Assembly: GCA_016801885.1 (NCBI GenBank)
Contig: CM028901.1
Coordinates: 14,829,095 to 14,893,094, forward strand
Origin: Toxotes chatareus
Taxonomy: Eukaryota > Chordata > Actinopteri > Toxotidae
Length of the DNA stretch: 64,000 nucleotides
Reading direction: 5' to 3'
Under the pieces are notes generated by a model, which saw only the letters and a list, made by a program, of their open reading frames with translations, searched no databases and was not told where the DNA came from. Made by a program: the position numbers and the translations under genes. Shown piece after piece: positions 11,961 to 23,057 of this stretch; position 1 is the stretch's first letter, and the number at the start of each line of letters is the position of its first letter.

Positions 11961-14470
11961 GTTGCGACCAGCAGCAACAAAAAGAAGCGCTGTGAGTGTG
12001 TGGACCCAAGATGAACAGGAAAACATAATAAACATGGATCAAGTGCAAGAAGTACGTATGCGACACACACAGTAGGACTCTCTGCCTCTCATGTGTTGTA
12101 TAGGCTGGTATGAAAAGGCAATGTGTTCAATGTGTTCAGTGTATGTGTTCAGCTTGTGTTGTGTAAACCAACCTAGAGAAATTCAAATAAATACAAATCG
12201 GTAGTTATTAAAAACTTTGTTTCATTTGTTGAATTTTTTTCCACTCATATCAAAAAAGAAAGTCAGTTACAATAACTGACTTTCTGTTTTTTTTTTTTTT
12301 TTACATTTTATTAAAAAACAAACAAAAAGCGAGTAGCACTTTAATTCTAACAAAGGTAAAAGGCAAATATTAACCATATATGCTGTTTATATTGCTTGTA
12401 ATTGAGATGAAGTAAACATCTGTTGAGTATTTTAACATAAAATTGTTTGATTGTGTTGAATTAAAAACCCCAAAATGCAGCAGGTCCACCAGACCCACGA
12501 ACACTGGCTGAGTAACAAAAATGTGAACACCACACAAGGACCTGATGTCTTCATTTGTTTGCATTCTCACTCACACAAACTGACATGTTTTTGTAGCAAT
12601 CACACAAACGAGCTGACAACAACTAAAACCGTGAAATTTAAATTTAATATCAGCTGATGCTTGTTTTGTCCAGTGACGATTTTTCTAATTCTATGACATC
12701 TGACGGTTGCCAGATCATTTTTAAATATCCCTCAAAATGTTTCACTCTTTAACATAATAACCTGCATGAATTTTACCATGTGGAGTTAAAATGGCAGGAT
12801 CATTTGAGATTGGTAAAAATACTGGTGGGCACAATTCAGCAACATCTTGACACCAGTAAGGGAGATTTCCCTGTCTTTTTTTTTTCTTTTTTTAATTACA
12901 ATTTGAATACACAAACCTATACCCAAATCTATTCTGATGGCCAGACCTGCACTTCCTCATACTGTGATCTAGGTCTCAATGAGATTATTGTCTTCTCTCC
13001 TTTAGGTACATTATATTATATTGTTTTGCATTATGGTGGCATGACATCCGATAAGTGTGCCTTAAACACTTTGCTTTGGAAATTTCCTATTTGTCTGTTG
13101 CCTATAAATTCTTACCACAATTTATCAGTTGATTACAGCAGAACCTATACCCATCGCTTTATCAGCTTATTTCAGAGCCAGAGGCACTGCTACACAGAAT
13201 GGTGAAGACTGACTCAGATGGCTGACACACCTCCCAGTGGGGATGAAGGAGACGTAGCTGCTTAGAGCAAAATTCTGAATAATTGTGCTCGTTCAGGTTG
13301 AATGGTGAAACATTTCCACAGAAAAGTCAGCCTCCAATTTATATCACTCATAAAGCTATTGTTTCCATCACTACATAACAGTGGGCGGTGGTGCCAAACA
13401 AACAAAACAGGTGTGCCTCAGGTGCCACTAACATTAAAACAATTCAACTGCTGCCTTGCATGTTTAGGCATAGTTCCCAGCTTCATGCCTTGACATCTGT
13501 GTGAAAAAGGTCTAGTTAAAGATGACTGGTTACATGCCATTCATGACAGGGGAATACCATTCGTGGTCTGGACCAGGATATTAACAAACTACTTCTTTAT
13601 GGGCTGATGCTTTGAGCAAGTCTGAGGTGAGGAAAGCTCAACAAAAGCAGGATAAAGAAATATATTTCTGCTTTTATCTGAACCAAAGGAAAATGAACCC
13701 TGGACTGAGCAAACACTGAGATTAGGATCAGCGTCAACTGCTGTAACACCCTGATGTCAAATATAATATACCAATGACACATCAAACTATGAGACCATTG
13801 ATACATTAAAACCAAAAGAAACTATGGTCTTTCACATGAACAAAGAAATCGATCGGTGCTTGTGTCTTAAAAATACTGCAGAAGGAAGGAGGAGGAGATA
13901 ATCAAGATAACATATTGAAGCCATGTTTCTCTGTCTGCTCTGACACTGTTCTGTCCTTTACTTTTGTAGGTATGGCAGTATTGTTGATTGTTGATTCCAC
14001 TGTCTGTGGGAAATTCAAATAGAAACTGTGAGCAGCTTTGTGAGATGAGAGGGTACAAAGGCAATCACAGGGCCATTATTGCCACAAATGGACTTCACTG
14101 GGATTTCAGAGTAATTAGCCACGACTTCCCTTAACCAGAGCCATGCTGTCTAATTCCTTCATCCACAGAGAGCAAAACTGGTGAAGCAGCCTAATTTTAA
14201 AAGCAATCTCCAGGTCCCATCATAAGCCTGGGATTTTCATTAGCATCTTGTCACTGCTCAAACTCCAATTATCTCTTAATTGGAGCTCATTTTGCACTTA
14301 TTTGTGGGATAATAATCAACACTGAATGCCACCGAGGCAAGAATGAGGTGAAAGCGGGTATATATTTGAATAGAGAAACCTTTGTCAGGTAGGCCATCAG
14401 GGCTTTTTAAGGTGACAGGAACACTGATGCTTTGAGCAAAATGACAGCATTGCAACATGCTCTCGATGCC
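11961..14470. other. Intergenic, no gene recognised
   Basis: Contains a perfect 13-bp hairpin at 12257-12285 next to a T-rich run, four loose copies of ATGTGTTCA near 12121-12150, and a 141-codon open frame (12780-13205) that looks random. No supported gene. Confidence 0.6.
12257..12285. repeat. Perfect 13-bp inverted repeat, 3-nt loop
   Basis: Arms AGAAAGTCAGTTA and TAACTGACTTTCT surround CAA. The left arm is preceded by an A run and the right arm followed by a T run, so pairing can extend further. It may be the centre of a foldback element or a cruciform-prone site. Confidence 0.85.
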
Positions 14471-14660
14471 AGCGCTACCACAATGATACTTAGCAGATAA
14501 TATTCACTGTGACCACTATCTTAGTATTGCACGTGAGCATGCCCACATTTGCTTATTAGCACTAAACACAACTATATAACTCATAATGCTGATCGGTTAT
14601 TGGCGTTAGATGAAAAGTCAGAGGTTACCCCCAAAGTCAGTCAGCTTCATCCTCTGGGGG
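14470..14660 (+). repeat. Dispersed teleost repeat, family B, middle part
   Basis: Carries ATTTGCTTATTAGCACTAAA and GATGAAAAGTCAGAGG, the middle section of the phrase series whose later section is at 8812-9045. It lacks the CCAATAGTTGT end. It is an old non-coding copy. Confidence 0.65.
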
Positions 14661-14767
14661 GAGACTGGGGTGTAGTCCCCACCCAATCCCCATCCTGTGG
14701 GAGGCAGGAGTGGTGAATGTGCTGCAGCAACCCTAAACTCCATGTTCAGGTGGTTGTTGTTTCTATC

Positions 14768-14791
14768 ATTATTATTATTATTATTATTATT
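14768..14791. repeat. (ATT)8 microsatellite
   Basis: Eight tandem ATT units followed by TGTTGTTG. On the minus strand an open frame through this run gives poly-Asn, which is an artefact of the repeat. Confidence 0.9.
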
Positions 14792-15700
14792 GTTGTTGCT
14801 GTCATGGTACTCCCCACTCTCCCTGCCCCTGCCACCCACTATAGACATGTCCTTTTTTATATCATTGTGAGCAACACAGCAATGTGTCTGTGACTCTATT
14901 TATCTATTGTGTCAGAAGTTTTAGACCAGACTCAGACATCTTCTTCAAATCCAAATCAACCAACAGCAGCACATTAAAAGCATGGTTTTTGCCACGACTG
15001 AAGACTCAGTCAGTGTTGTTTTCTTTTTTTTTTTCATCAGTATGTTATAGATATTGTTTCTCTGTGATGTTGTTGATGATGTTATGGCAGTCGATGTGAT
15101 TGACTATGCTGCAGGGACAGCATGAACGTTTTTTTGCCTGAGAAATGTAACCAAGTGTAATGCTGTGGTTATTTGATTTCGCAGGAAAATGACACTGAAA
15201 AAAATCTTGTGATTAATATTAGAATCAGTATAAAGCAGTTTTCTCTGGCTACGGGGCTGAAACCAGCTCAACCTGTCGCACTTCTGCTGCATTCAGGTCT
15301 AGTTAGCTGCATCTCTTCTCCTCAGAGATGATTGTATGTGGAAAGATGAATCACATCCTGTTTGCCACCAAAGGCCTCTTAGTGAGGAATTTCATATTAT
15401 AGCTTATAATAAGGCAATGACAAGGCAGTCACACTGGTGCACTTGGCAAGGCAGAAAGAAATGCCTAGGTCTTCACTGGGCTCTGTTCTAAATGCGTCCC
15501 ATAGATCAGGTAGACAGAGCTGGAGCCAGAACTAATTGAGCACGGCTGGTTCTCCTGCTGGACTCCGGCGATTCTCCCTCCATGACTGATGGACGTGTCT
15601 CAGAGGAAGAGCCTGGCCCTTCTGCTACAATCACTCTGTCTAATAATATCCATTGGACCACACTCTCAGCTTGATCAAAATTATGAATATGTGTGTATTT

Positions 15701-15724
15701 AAAAAAAAAAAAAAGGGGGGGGGG
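15701..15724. repeat. Poly-A / poly-G run
   Basis: Fourteen A followed by ten G, a purine tract that tends to give assembly and length errors. Confidence 0.9.
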
Positions 15725-16049
15725 TACACAATAAGGCTTTCCTCTAATCATTTCACTGATGGTCTGAGACAGCAGTCAGGCCTTGCTGACAAAACTGCAG
15801 CTTTATCCACTGATTTTGTATTATCATACTGTAATGAAGGACCTTCTATAATATAACATTCCCAAGTAATATATATAATGAGTCTATGTTACACCTTCCT
15901 CCAAATCCCTTTGCCATATTACTGTTATCTAAGTTTGTCACACTTTAATTTTCTATTAAAGGGTGTGCTTAAAGAGATTCCTCTTTGTTGTCATTACCAG
16001 TACATCAGCATGCAGTTTCTGACCAGGAGGAGCCAAGGGTTGCTGAGAG

Positions 16050-16070
16050 GAGTAGGATTTAATCCTACTC
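16050..16070. repeat. 21-bp palindrome with K50-homeodomain-like core
   Basis: GAGTAGGATT, a single T, then AATCCTACTC. The centre contains GGATT and TAATCC, the latter matching the OTX/PITX-type (Lys50 homeodomain) recognition sequence. Regulatory function is inference only. Confidence 0.6.
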
Positions 16071-17379
16071 TGCATTTTTTTTTTTTTCAACATTGCTGTG
16101 GATTCTCATGCAAAACATTGGTAAACAACCTGGGCAGGTTTCTGGTTACAGAGCTCCTCAGGCACAGTTCAGTATTTCACCCTATGTCTACATGGACACA
16201 CTGAGGACAAATTCTAAAACATGATACCCCAGATACAGATATACTAATAATAGTAATAAAAGAAGAAACAAATAAACAACAATAACAACATCATAATCAT
16301 TTTGTTTTCCTTGTTTCCACCCAAAAGGTAATAATATGTGGCCAAAACTACAACAAATGCACCATATTCCCCTTATCATCATTGCAGAAACAACATCTTG
16401 TTCACTATGACAATGTTACAGTGTTGATGTGTATTTTTAAAAGCTTGTCATTGATGTCCGAAGCTCCCTTTACATTTAAAATGAAAAAGAAACGATGCGA
16501 GCAAGCAACTGTTTTTCATCCTTTTCAATGACACGCCTCTTCTGTATTTTGTTAAGGTTAAGGTTAATGAGAGTCACGGTTGCCGTGAGTGCTGTGGTGG
16601 ATGTTTCTGTAGTAAAGACTCTCAGACAAGTGAATGCCTTTCTGATTTTATTAATTCAGCCACCACCAGTGTCTCAGGCTGAACGAACAGCGAGGCCTGA
16701 TTTCACTCTCCCTTTTCACGAAAATGCACATGCACATATCACCCCTGATGTGACCGACTGCTAGTAGGTGAGTCGGTTTCCCTCAGGTGAAGGTTTGCAC
16801 ATGCTGCTTACTTTCTTTGTTATACTATGAGCCAGACACTGATAAAATAAACAACTCCAGCCCATGTTAGCGCTCAAGGTTATGCTATTTGTCGTTATAC
16901 TAGAATATGACAAGCAGAGTGCAGTGAAGGTGTAAGCGAGAGGAGCCAGTGGTATGGCATGTAAATCAAGTACAAGTGTTGTGTTATATTAAGATGATTA
17001 GGGTGAGCCTTTTCTTTAACCATTACTGAAACTGAAAATTGAGAGCCTATATTATGCCTGTAAACAATGGAGCAAGTCACGCCAATGTGCTGAGTCACGC
17101 TACAGGCACACTAACCTCACAGCACCTAGCCCATTTCACTGCCGTGCTCCAGCCCTGCTCACACTATGCCCTTGCATCAGCCTGCTCTGTTTGCATGTAT
17201 GCACAACACTGAAGAATTATGTAAAATACCCTTTGTGTGCCATTTACAGTGCTGTTGTATGACTGTATGCAATTCTGTGAAAAGACAAAAGACACTTCGC
17301 CTATATACATACATATGCATTTGTTTTGGATGTAATATTGGTCTTTTTCATTACAAATGATAATAGGAGCTTAAGATGT

Positions 17380-17600
17380 TGAGAGCTTTTTGTGCTGTCA
17401 CAGGATGCACAGACTTTCATGCCCCCACTAACGTGCAGTGGAGTTGAGGTCAGGTGATTGTGGAGGGAAGTCCACGACAGTCAGGACTCCCTGGTCTTCG
17501 AATAGCTCTTACAGATCTTTGCGGTGATCCATGGATCTTTACCATCTCAGAAACTAATTTGGCCCATGGCTCTTTGCAGCAAATCTCCAGAAAAACAACA
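17380..17600 (-). mobile_element. Tc1-like transposase fragment
   Basis: On the minus strand, 17505 down to 17431 reads LFEDQGVLTVVDFPPQSPDLN, then diverges and meets a stop at 17430-17428. The P-P/A-QSPDLN(P) signature is the strongly conserved segment between the second and third acidic catalytic residues of Tc1/mariner DDE transposases. The rest of the protein is absent or shifted out of frame and no terminal inverted repeats were found. It is a decayed piece of an element that seems distinct from the Tc1-like copies at 26-28 kb. Confidence 0.55.
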
Positions 17601-19984
17601 GTGAAAAGCTAAAGCTTATTTATCACCTAATAAAAAGTTGTCATTGTGCGTCTGTGAGGAATAAGCTCTGCCACGGTGGGCTGACAGATGGCTGTGTTCA
17701 CTAAACCACACTGACAACTCCATCAGTCGTGGCCATTGCATCACCATCCATCAGTGGTGAACAATTACCGTATCATTCATCTTACCAAAGAAATGATATT
17801 ACCACTCATTCAAAGAGAAGCTTAGTTTGTCATCCATGACCAGAGCCTGCACTCGTTCAGCTCAGTGCGGCTGTGACATGACAGCAGATTCCAAGGAAGA
17901 TGTTTTGCTGCATTGCCCTGCCGTGGGTACTCTTGGGATACTGGAGTGCAGGGCTACTTATTAAGATAACACAAATGATGAGGATGAAAGGCAGGAAATT
18001 TGGATACACTTGTGTTCAGCCTGTGCCTGTGTTGGGCTGCCAACTCCACCACAGCTGAGTGACCGAAGTCTCTCAGCTCTCAATTTAAAATCAAACTTTT
18101 TACTGCTTTAATGTTGACAGAAAAAAAACACAGTATAAGATCTGACACTCTTGTGTAACAGAGCAGATTATGCGGGTAGTAAGTCTCTAAAAAATCTGGT
18201 CTTTTGTAAATAAATGTCTGTTCTCATAGTTTTTAGATGCAGTGCCATAGTGTGTGTGTGTGTGTGTGTCTGGGTCATAACCCCCCTCCTTGGCTTCTGC
18301 TTGTATTTTGTGTCTCCCTTCAGGTCCTGGTAGGCGGAGTTCACATTAGTGAAAGTGGGTGCACCTGGCCAATCCATCCAGAATGCATTAAGGACCAGCC
18401 AACCCCGTTTTCTCTCTTTCATTCTCCCCCTTGCACCACATACTTTCTTTTGTTTGGTTATTTGTGCTTTTCTTCATCTTACATCCACTCACTAACACCA
18501 CTCTGAGAAAAACCACCAAAACAGTAGAAGCATGTTCATTTTTAGTTGTTTGTCCTGCCAATGTCTGTTTCAATGGTCTGTCTCAAAGGTCTATTTGAGC
18601 AGGTGTTGCTTGTCGAGGTTTAAAAGGTTTCCATCCAAGTTTTGAGGCTGTTTTCAAACACACACATGAAGAATTTGGACACTCTGATGTCAGAAAAACC
18701 TACAGCTGTGTGTTAAGGCGTTTATTTTAGTCACAGTTAAAATGGCTCATTTATGATCCATCACAGATACTACTGGTCTCCTGCCTGACCATTTCATACA
18801 TTTAGTTAATTTATTCTGATTCTATTTCTGTAAATAAATGTCACTGATTCCTCCAGTACAACTGTGTGCATTTCCATCTTTGTCATGGTCCATGACCTGG
18901 GTTGTGACACTCAGTTAAAAAGTTATATGGCAAAATATCAACTTTTCAACATAATATGCATTTTTATCATTTAATTTGATGATAAACAATGCAAATCATG
19001 CGAAGCGCATGAGTATATATTTTACGTAGCCTGACATGATCAGACCAGTTGACTGCCACTACTATTAATCCATCATCATGAATGGATGGCTAGCTCAATA
19101 CATGCTACTTTCTCGCAGATATTTGCATTTATGTCTGATCCATGCTCTTACATTCACATGTTTCTGCAGTATGCCATGCCATCTGTCACAAATTTGATGT
19201 GTGGGCTCTCACCACCTATTTGAAATGTGAACTTTCAATCTAATGTGGGAAAATTGAAAAAAAAAATTAAAACTGTAATTACTTAAAAAGTTTTGTCTGT
19301 GAGCATAACAGACCTTTTGGAATAGTTGTAGTTCTGCAGCAATCTACGTTAACTATTGAAGCTAAATGCATATAGGATTCAACCAGGTGAACCTGAGTGT
19401 CCTCTGAAAGTATTTCTTCCTGTCTGAACAATATTGTTCCCATTTAACAATGTCTTTGTATTGATTTTAAGCAATAAAAATACTGTTATAAAATAAAAAA
19501 TAAATACTGTTATCACTATTGAGTCACCAGAACATCAATGCGGTATTGACCAGAACTTTGTACTGTTTATATTTCACTCTGTCTGAGTTTGCTGTGTAGC
19601 ACAGTCATTGTTTTCATAATGTAAATTTTTTATTTGTTAACATTTTGCCTAGTCATTCCCACATCAATGTGTCATCATCATTGTGAAACCTGTGGCACCT
19701 ATGAAATTCCAGTGAAAGGGAAGTGCAGTGGAGAAATGGATTGATTCAGCATCAGTTCTTTCTCAAACTGAGCCCACGCTCCTGTGGGACACCTGCAGGT
19801 AGAAGTCAGAATTTGAAAAGGAAAAAAAAATGAGGAAGATAATAGAATGTCTTTAAACACTGTCCAGTTTCTGATATGTCCATTTTTCCCTTCGTCTTCA
19901 GCGTGTGGTGTAAGGTGGTGGTTAAATGTGTCCGAACTGCCTTCATATAGATTTTCATGTTAAACCACCATCTATAGTGTGGTT
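17601..19984. other. Intergenic, no gene recognised
   Basis: Holds a (TG)n run at 18250-18269 and AT-rich sequence with no coding signature. Open frames of 60-89 codons at 18.2-18.6 kb are mutually overlapping on both strands and look like chance. Confidence 0.6.
18250..18269. repeat. (TG)n microsatellite
   Basis: About ten GT/TG units. Confidence 0.9.
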
Positions 19985-20045
19985 GAAGTTTTAAGTTTAA
20001 GTTTAAGTTTTAATCCTATATTCGTCCCTCAAGTTGGGGATTTCA
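19985..20045 (-). mobile_element. 3' tail of a non-LTR retrotransposon
   Basis: Read on the minus strand this is CCCCAACTTGAGGGACGAAT, then ATAGGATT, then a run of (AAACTT) units. A short C-rich/GGGAC motif followed by a simple tandem repeat is the usual 3' end of fish LINEs of the L2/CR1 and related groups. Only the tail is recognisable, and the body to the right has no readable reverse-transcriptase frame. Confidence 0.55.
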
Positions 20046-21713
20046 CCAGTTTGGGGTAGGCAGTGAGGGGAGATATTCCCTGTTGAGAGGCTGGTATTTG
20101 CCTCAGTGCAGTCTGATGGTGATCACTGTATTTTCTGTGAGTGGTAATGGCTTCCTTAGCTGAGTCTTCTGATTTTACCTTTTATAATTTAACTTTGAAA
20201 GTGAGATTTTGTTCTTCTAGCTTTTCCAGTGTAATAATGATGATGTTTGACCCATTTGTCTGTTGGGATGGTGGGAAACAAAGACAAACCCTGCAAAACT
20301 CGCAAAGAGTGCAACTTTACTTTGTCACACACCATTTCAACGTCTGATGATACTGTTATGGTTTTGATTTTTTTTTTTTTTTTTACACTGATTTGGCGAT
20401 TAGTCTTTAAGCAGAAGGACGTCTCTGTTGTGGTGAGTCTCACCTCTGATGTCTCTCAACTTATTTTGTATTGTTTTATCCTCATAACAGGTATTTTTCA
20501 TGGATTCATTCTGGTTTGTTCTTTACTTGCTTTTAATAGCTCGTAAACACACACTCAGGGAGTGCACTGATGGTAAGAAACACAAAGGACTTAACAGGAA
20601 GAGGATGCTTCAGGACAAAGTACATTTACAGTCTGCTACCAGAACTCTGTACACTAATCTTGTTCAAGTGTGGTCCTCTAGGCAACATGAAGCGTATCTC
20701 CTGTGTAAACAGCCAAGTAGGCTTTTGTGATTACAGGTCAATAAAACCTTGCAAGAGCCTGAATGAACATTTGAGTCCTCATGTTGCTGTTATTTACACA
20801 AGACTAGTTTTCTTTAATCCAGACAAGATTTTCAACACAGTATAGGTCTAAGGATGAGAGTCCCTGTATCTTCATAATGCGCTTCATAATTTATAATAGG
20901 TAAAGTAAAAGAACTTAATTATATGTTACAAAATTAAAATAGGTAGTTTCTAAATATCTGCACCCACTAACAGCTACATGTCTGTTTAGAGTGAGAGCTG
21001 GACACATGAGCTGACACTGGATAAAATTACACCCAATTAACTGGGAAGTGTTTGTATTGTCCTGTGTTTGCATTGATGAAGATGCTGAAAATGATGTCAG
21101 TGTGTGCCAGAACCAATAATAAACATTTTCATATCTCCTTTATCAAAATAAAAGTAAAATAAAAGATTGCCATAAAGTTCACAGACAGATGTGTAATGCT
21201 TATTCATATTTGTTCTTATTACTAGAATTTGGAATTATCATGTGTGTTTGCAGTTAGCCTTACGCTGGATATGCCAGACTTACTGCAGACGCATGTGTTT
21301 GCAGCCTCGCTCTGGAAAATGAACAGTGATCTGCTGCGTCTTCTCCAATCGGCTGCATCATCTCCGTGTGTCTGTGAGCGTAATGCTGTTGATACAGGCA
21401 GCAGTGGTCTGTGTGTACTTCCCAAGTGTTTTCCGACATGCTTCTTCTCTTTGTTGGTCCACAGCCATTATGTTTTTTTTTTGTTTTTTTTTTAAGCTTT
21501 TCTGCTTCAACTGAAGCGCATCACACGACTTCCCCCTCTGATATGTCAGGATAATCTTATCAATGGACGTCCTTTTTTCCGTTTTATTGTCTATGTCAAA
21601 TTTTGGAGCAGAGCGGGGAGCGGGGCTCTGAGCCGCCTCATGGAACTCTTCGGGACCTTGATTACTGGCAGAAAGCTTCTCATGTCCTATACCATTTTTC
21701 CTTTATTTCTATA
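20046..21713. other. Intergenic upstream of the sialyltransferase, no gene recognised
   Basis: Contains a T run at about 20367-20384 and several short overlapping open frames of low complexity. No exon could be supported. Confidence 0.6.
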
Positions 21714-21746
21714 TTTTATTTTATTTTATTTTATTTATTTATTTAT

Positions 21747-21778
<32 letters not shown>

Positions 21779-21810
21779 TTGTATACACATATATTTTTGT
21801 GTGTGTGTGC
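21714..21810. repeat. Compound microsatellite (TTTTA)n-(TTTA)n-(AC)13-(TG)n
   Basis: TTTTA and TTTA units run to about 21745, (AC)13 occupies 21747-21772, then after a short spacer (TG)n occupies about 21797-21810. AC and TG blocks are complementary and could pair with each other. Confidence 0.9.
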
Positions 21811-21835
21811 GTTGATAATTAAATGTGATCTGACT

Positions 21836-21860
21836 ATCCCAGAGTCTGTTACTCTGGGAT
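21836..21860. repeat. Hairpin 1 of a three-hairpin cluster
   Basis: Perfect 10-bp arms ATCCCAGAGT and ACTCTGGGAT around CTGTT, placed just left of two further hairpins and about 970 bases upstream of the sialyltransferase start codon. Confidence 0.85.
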
Positions 21861-21894
21861 GAAACGGACTCCGTTAGAAGGGATCTGTGTCGCG

Positions 21895-21932
21895 CAGATC
21901 TGAGTTTATTTGTCAGAACAAACTCAGATCTG
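21895..21932. repeat. Hairpin 2, directly repeated in hairpin 3
   Basis: Perfect 13-bp arms CAGATCTGAGTTT and AAACTCAGATCTG around a 12-base loop. Bases 21900-21932 are repeated with two differences at 21962-21994. Confidence 0.85.
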
Positions 21933-21960
21933 AGTCTACAGTCGTGAATCGAAACAAAGT

Positions 21961-21994
21961 TCTGAGTTTGTTTGTCAGAACAAACTCAGATGTG
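21961..21994. repeat. Hairpin 3, direct repeat of hairpin 2
   Basis: Perfect 12-bp arms TCTGAGTTTGTT and AACAAACTCAGA around TGTCAG. Its near-identity to hairpin 2, about 62 bases away, implies a local duplication of a structured unit. Confidence 0.85.
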
Positions 21995-22029
21995 GGATGG
22001 TGGGGTCGGTACAGTTTACGAAACTTCCA

Positions 22030-22051
22030 AAAATAAATAAATAAATAAATA
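22030..22051. repeat. (AAAT)n microsatellite
   Basis: Short AAAT/AAATA run between the hairpin cluster and the putative 5' exon. Confidence 0.8.
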
Positions 22052-22101
22052 ATAGCTTTTAACAACGTTCAAATTTCTCTCTGAAGGACTAAAATATTCT
22101 G

Positions 22102-22109
22102 CATAAAAA
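22102..22109 (+). promoter_or_regulatory. TATA-like box, tentative
   Basis: CATAAAAA lies about 30 bases left of the region where the putative non-coding first exon would begin. It is AT-rich sequence, so this is weak evidence. Confidence 0.2.
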
Positions 22110-22134
22110 GAAAGAAGAGGGTGAAAATGATTAT

Positions 22135-22312
22135 TATTAATGTCTTCAGGGATTTTGGACACCGTTTTAGAAACCACACCTTCCTACACCTTTGCCTCAG
22201 ATGTGGTAACTTCACTCTCGCATTACTTCCCCCTGGAATTTATTTAAGATGGGTCAACGGACATTTCACTATACATTTGACTGGAACAGAAGCGGATTTC
22301 CTCTCTGATCAG
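22135..22312 (+). other. Putative non-coding first exon of the st3gal1-like gene
   Basis: The segment ends in CTCTGATCAG/GTAAAA, a good splice donor at 22312/22313. A matching acceptor with a pyrimidine-rich run (TTTGCCTTCAG) is at 22771-22780, just before the coding exon. The left boundary is a guess. If real, it makes a 468-base intron in the 5' untranslated region and explains why the coding ATG is the one at 22827 and not an upstream in-frame ATG inside that intron. Confidence 0.35.
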
Positions 22313-22780
22313 GTAAAAAACAAAGACAAAATTCAACATTAATAGAGAATGAATGACGATTCTACTTTTTTTAATTAATTTAACTGGGAAGGTCGTTTTT
22401 ATAGCTTCCAGGTATATTTTGGCTCCTAAATGAACAAGAATCAAGAAAAATATTAGCACTAAAAACTAATTATTATATGATGATCATCATCATTATTGTT
22501 ATTAGAGGTAGTAGTATTGATAATAATATAAAATAGCAATACAATTTTTGCTTGTATAAAATCTCAGTCCTTAATGTGTTCTGTGATGTTCACTTCTCTT
22601 CATAACTGGCAGCTGTATTTTGCTGAAGTTGAGATGAGTTTATGTAGTGAGTGTATATGAGTGGACTTTATGTAATCAGCTCTCAGCTGTCGTCAGCTGT
22701 AAAATAAATATGATACTGTACTTTGTTCTGATTCATGACTGTAGACTCACTTTGTATTTTACTGCACACTTTGCCTTCAG

Positions 22781-23057
22781 ATTGAAACAGTTTCACACTC
22801 ACGAGCCAACACCAGATCACACAGCCATGAAGAGGTTGAAACTGGGCTTCATTTTCCTGCTCTGTATCTCCAGTGTCTGTGTGTTTTTGAGGGAACATGT
22901 TTCAAACACCATCCAGATTCAGGACACAAGCCCCTGTGCTTGTGAGAAATGTTTGTCAGAAGAGGACCTGTGGTTTCAGCAACGTTTCAACAAATCAGTT
23001 GAGCCCTTTTTGTCAGCAAGTGGCAACCTCTCAGAGGATGCTTTCACATGGTGGAAG
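22781..23057 (+). CDS. st3gal1l: st3gal1-like exon with start codon (coding from 22827)
   Basis: Encodes residues 1-77: the N-terminal anchor LKLGFIFLLCISSVCVFL, the CACEKC cluster and the stem up to TWWK, where the family has a conserved WW. The start at 22827 has G at -3 and puts the membrane segment at the very N-terminus. The in-frame ATG at 22647 would place 60 extra residues before it. The donor is AAG/GTAAAT after 23057, phase 0. Confidence 0.85.

Larger units (their letters stand above)
14792..17380. other. Intergenic, no gene recognised
   Basis: Holds a 14-A plus 10-G run (15701-15724) and a 21-bp palindrome at 16050-16070. Short open frames here look like chance. A TTAAGGTTAAGG doublet occurs near 16553. 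Confidence 0.6.

Noticed and set aside
12780..13205. 141-codon open frame on the + strand
   Set aside because: No domain, no splice or promoter context, Tyr/Phe-rich from AT-rich DNA. Best explained as chance.
14618..14848. Poly-Asn protein on the minus strand
   Set aside because: The Asn run is only the translation of the (ATT)n microsatellite, in a region partly covered by a dispersed repeat.
22647..22826. Upstream in-frame ATG giving 60 extra N-terminal residues to the sialyltransferase
   Set aside because: The extension would push the signal-anchor away from the N-terminus, reads like untranslated sequence, and lies mostly inside a likely 5' UTR intron with a strong acceptor at 22780.
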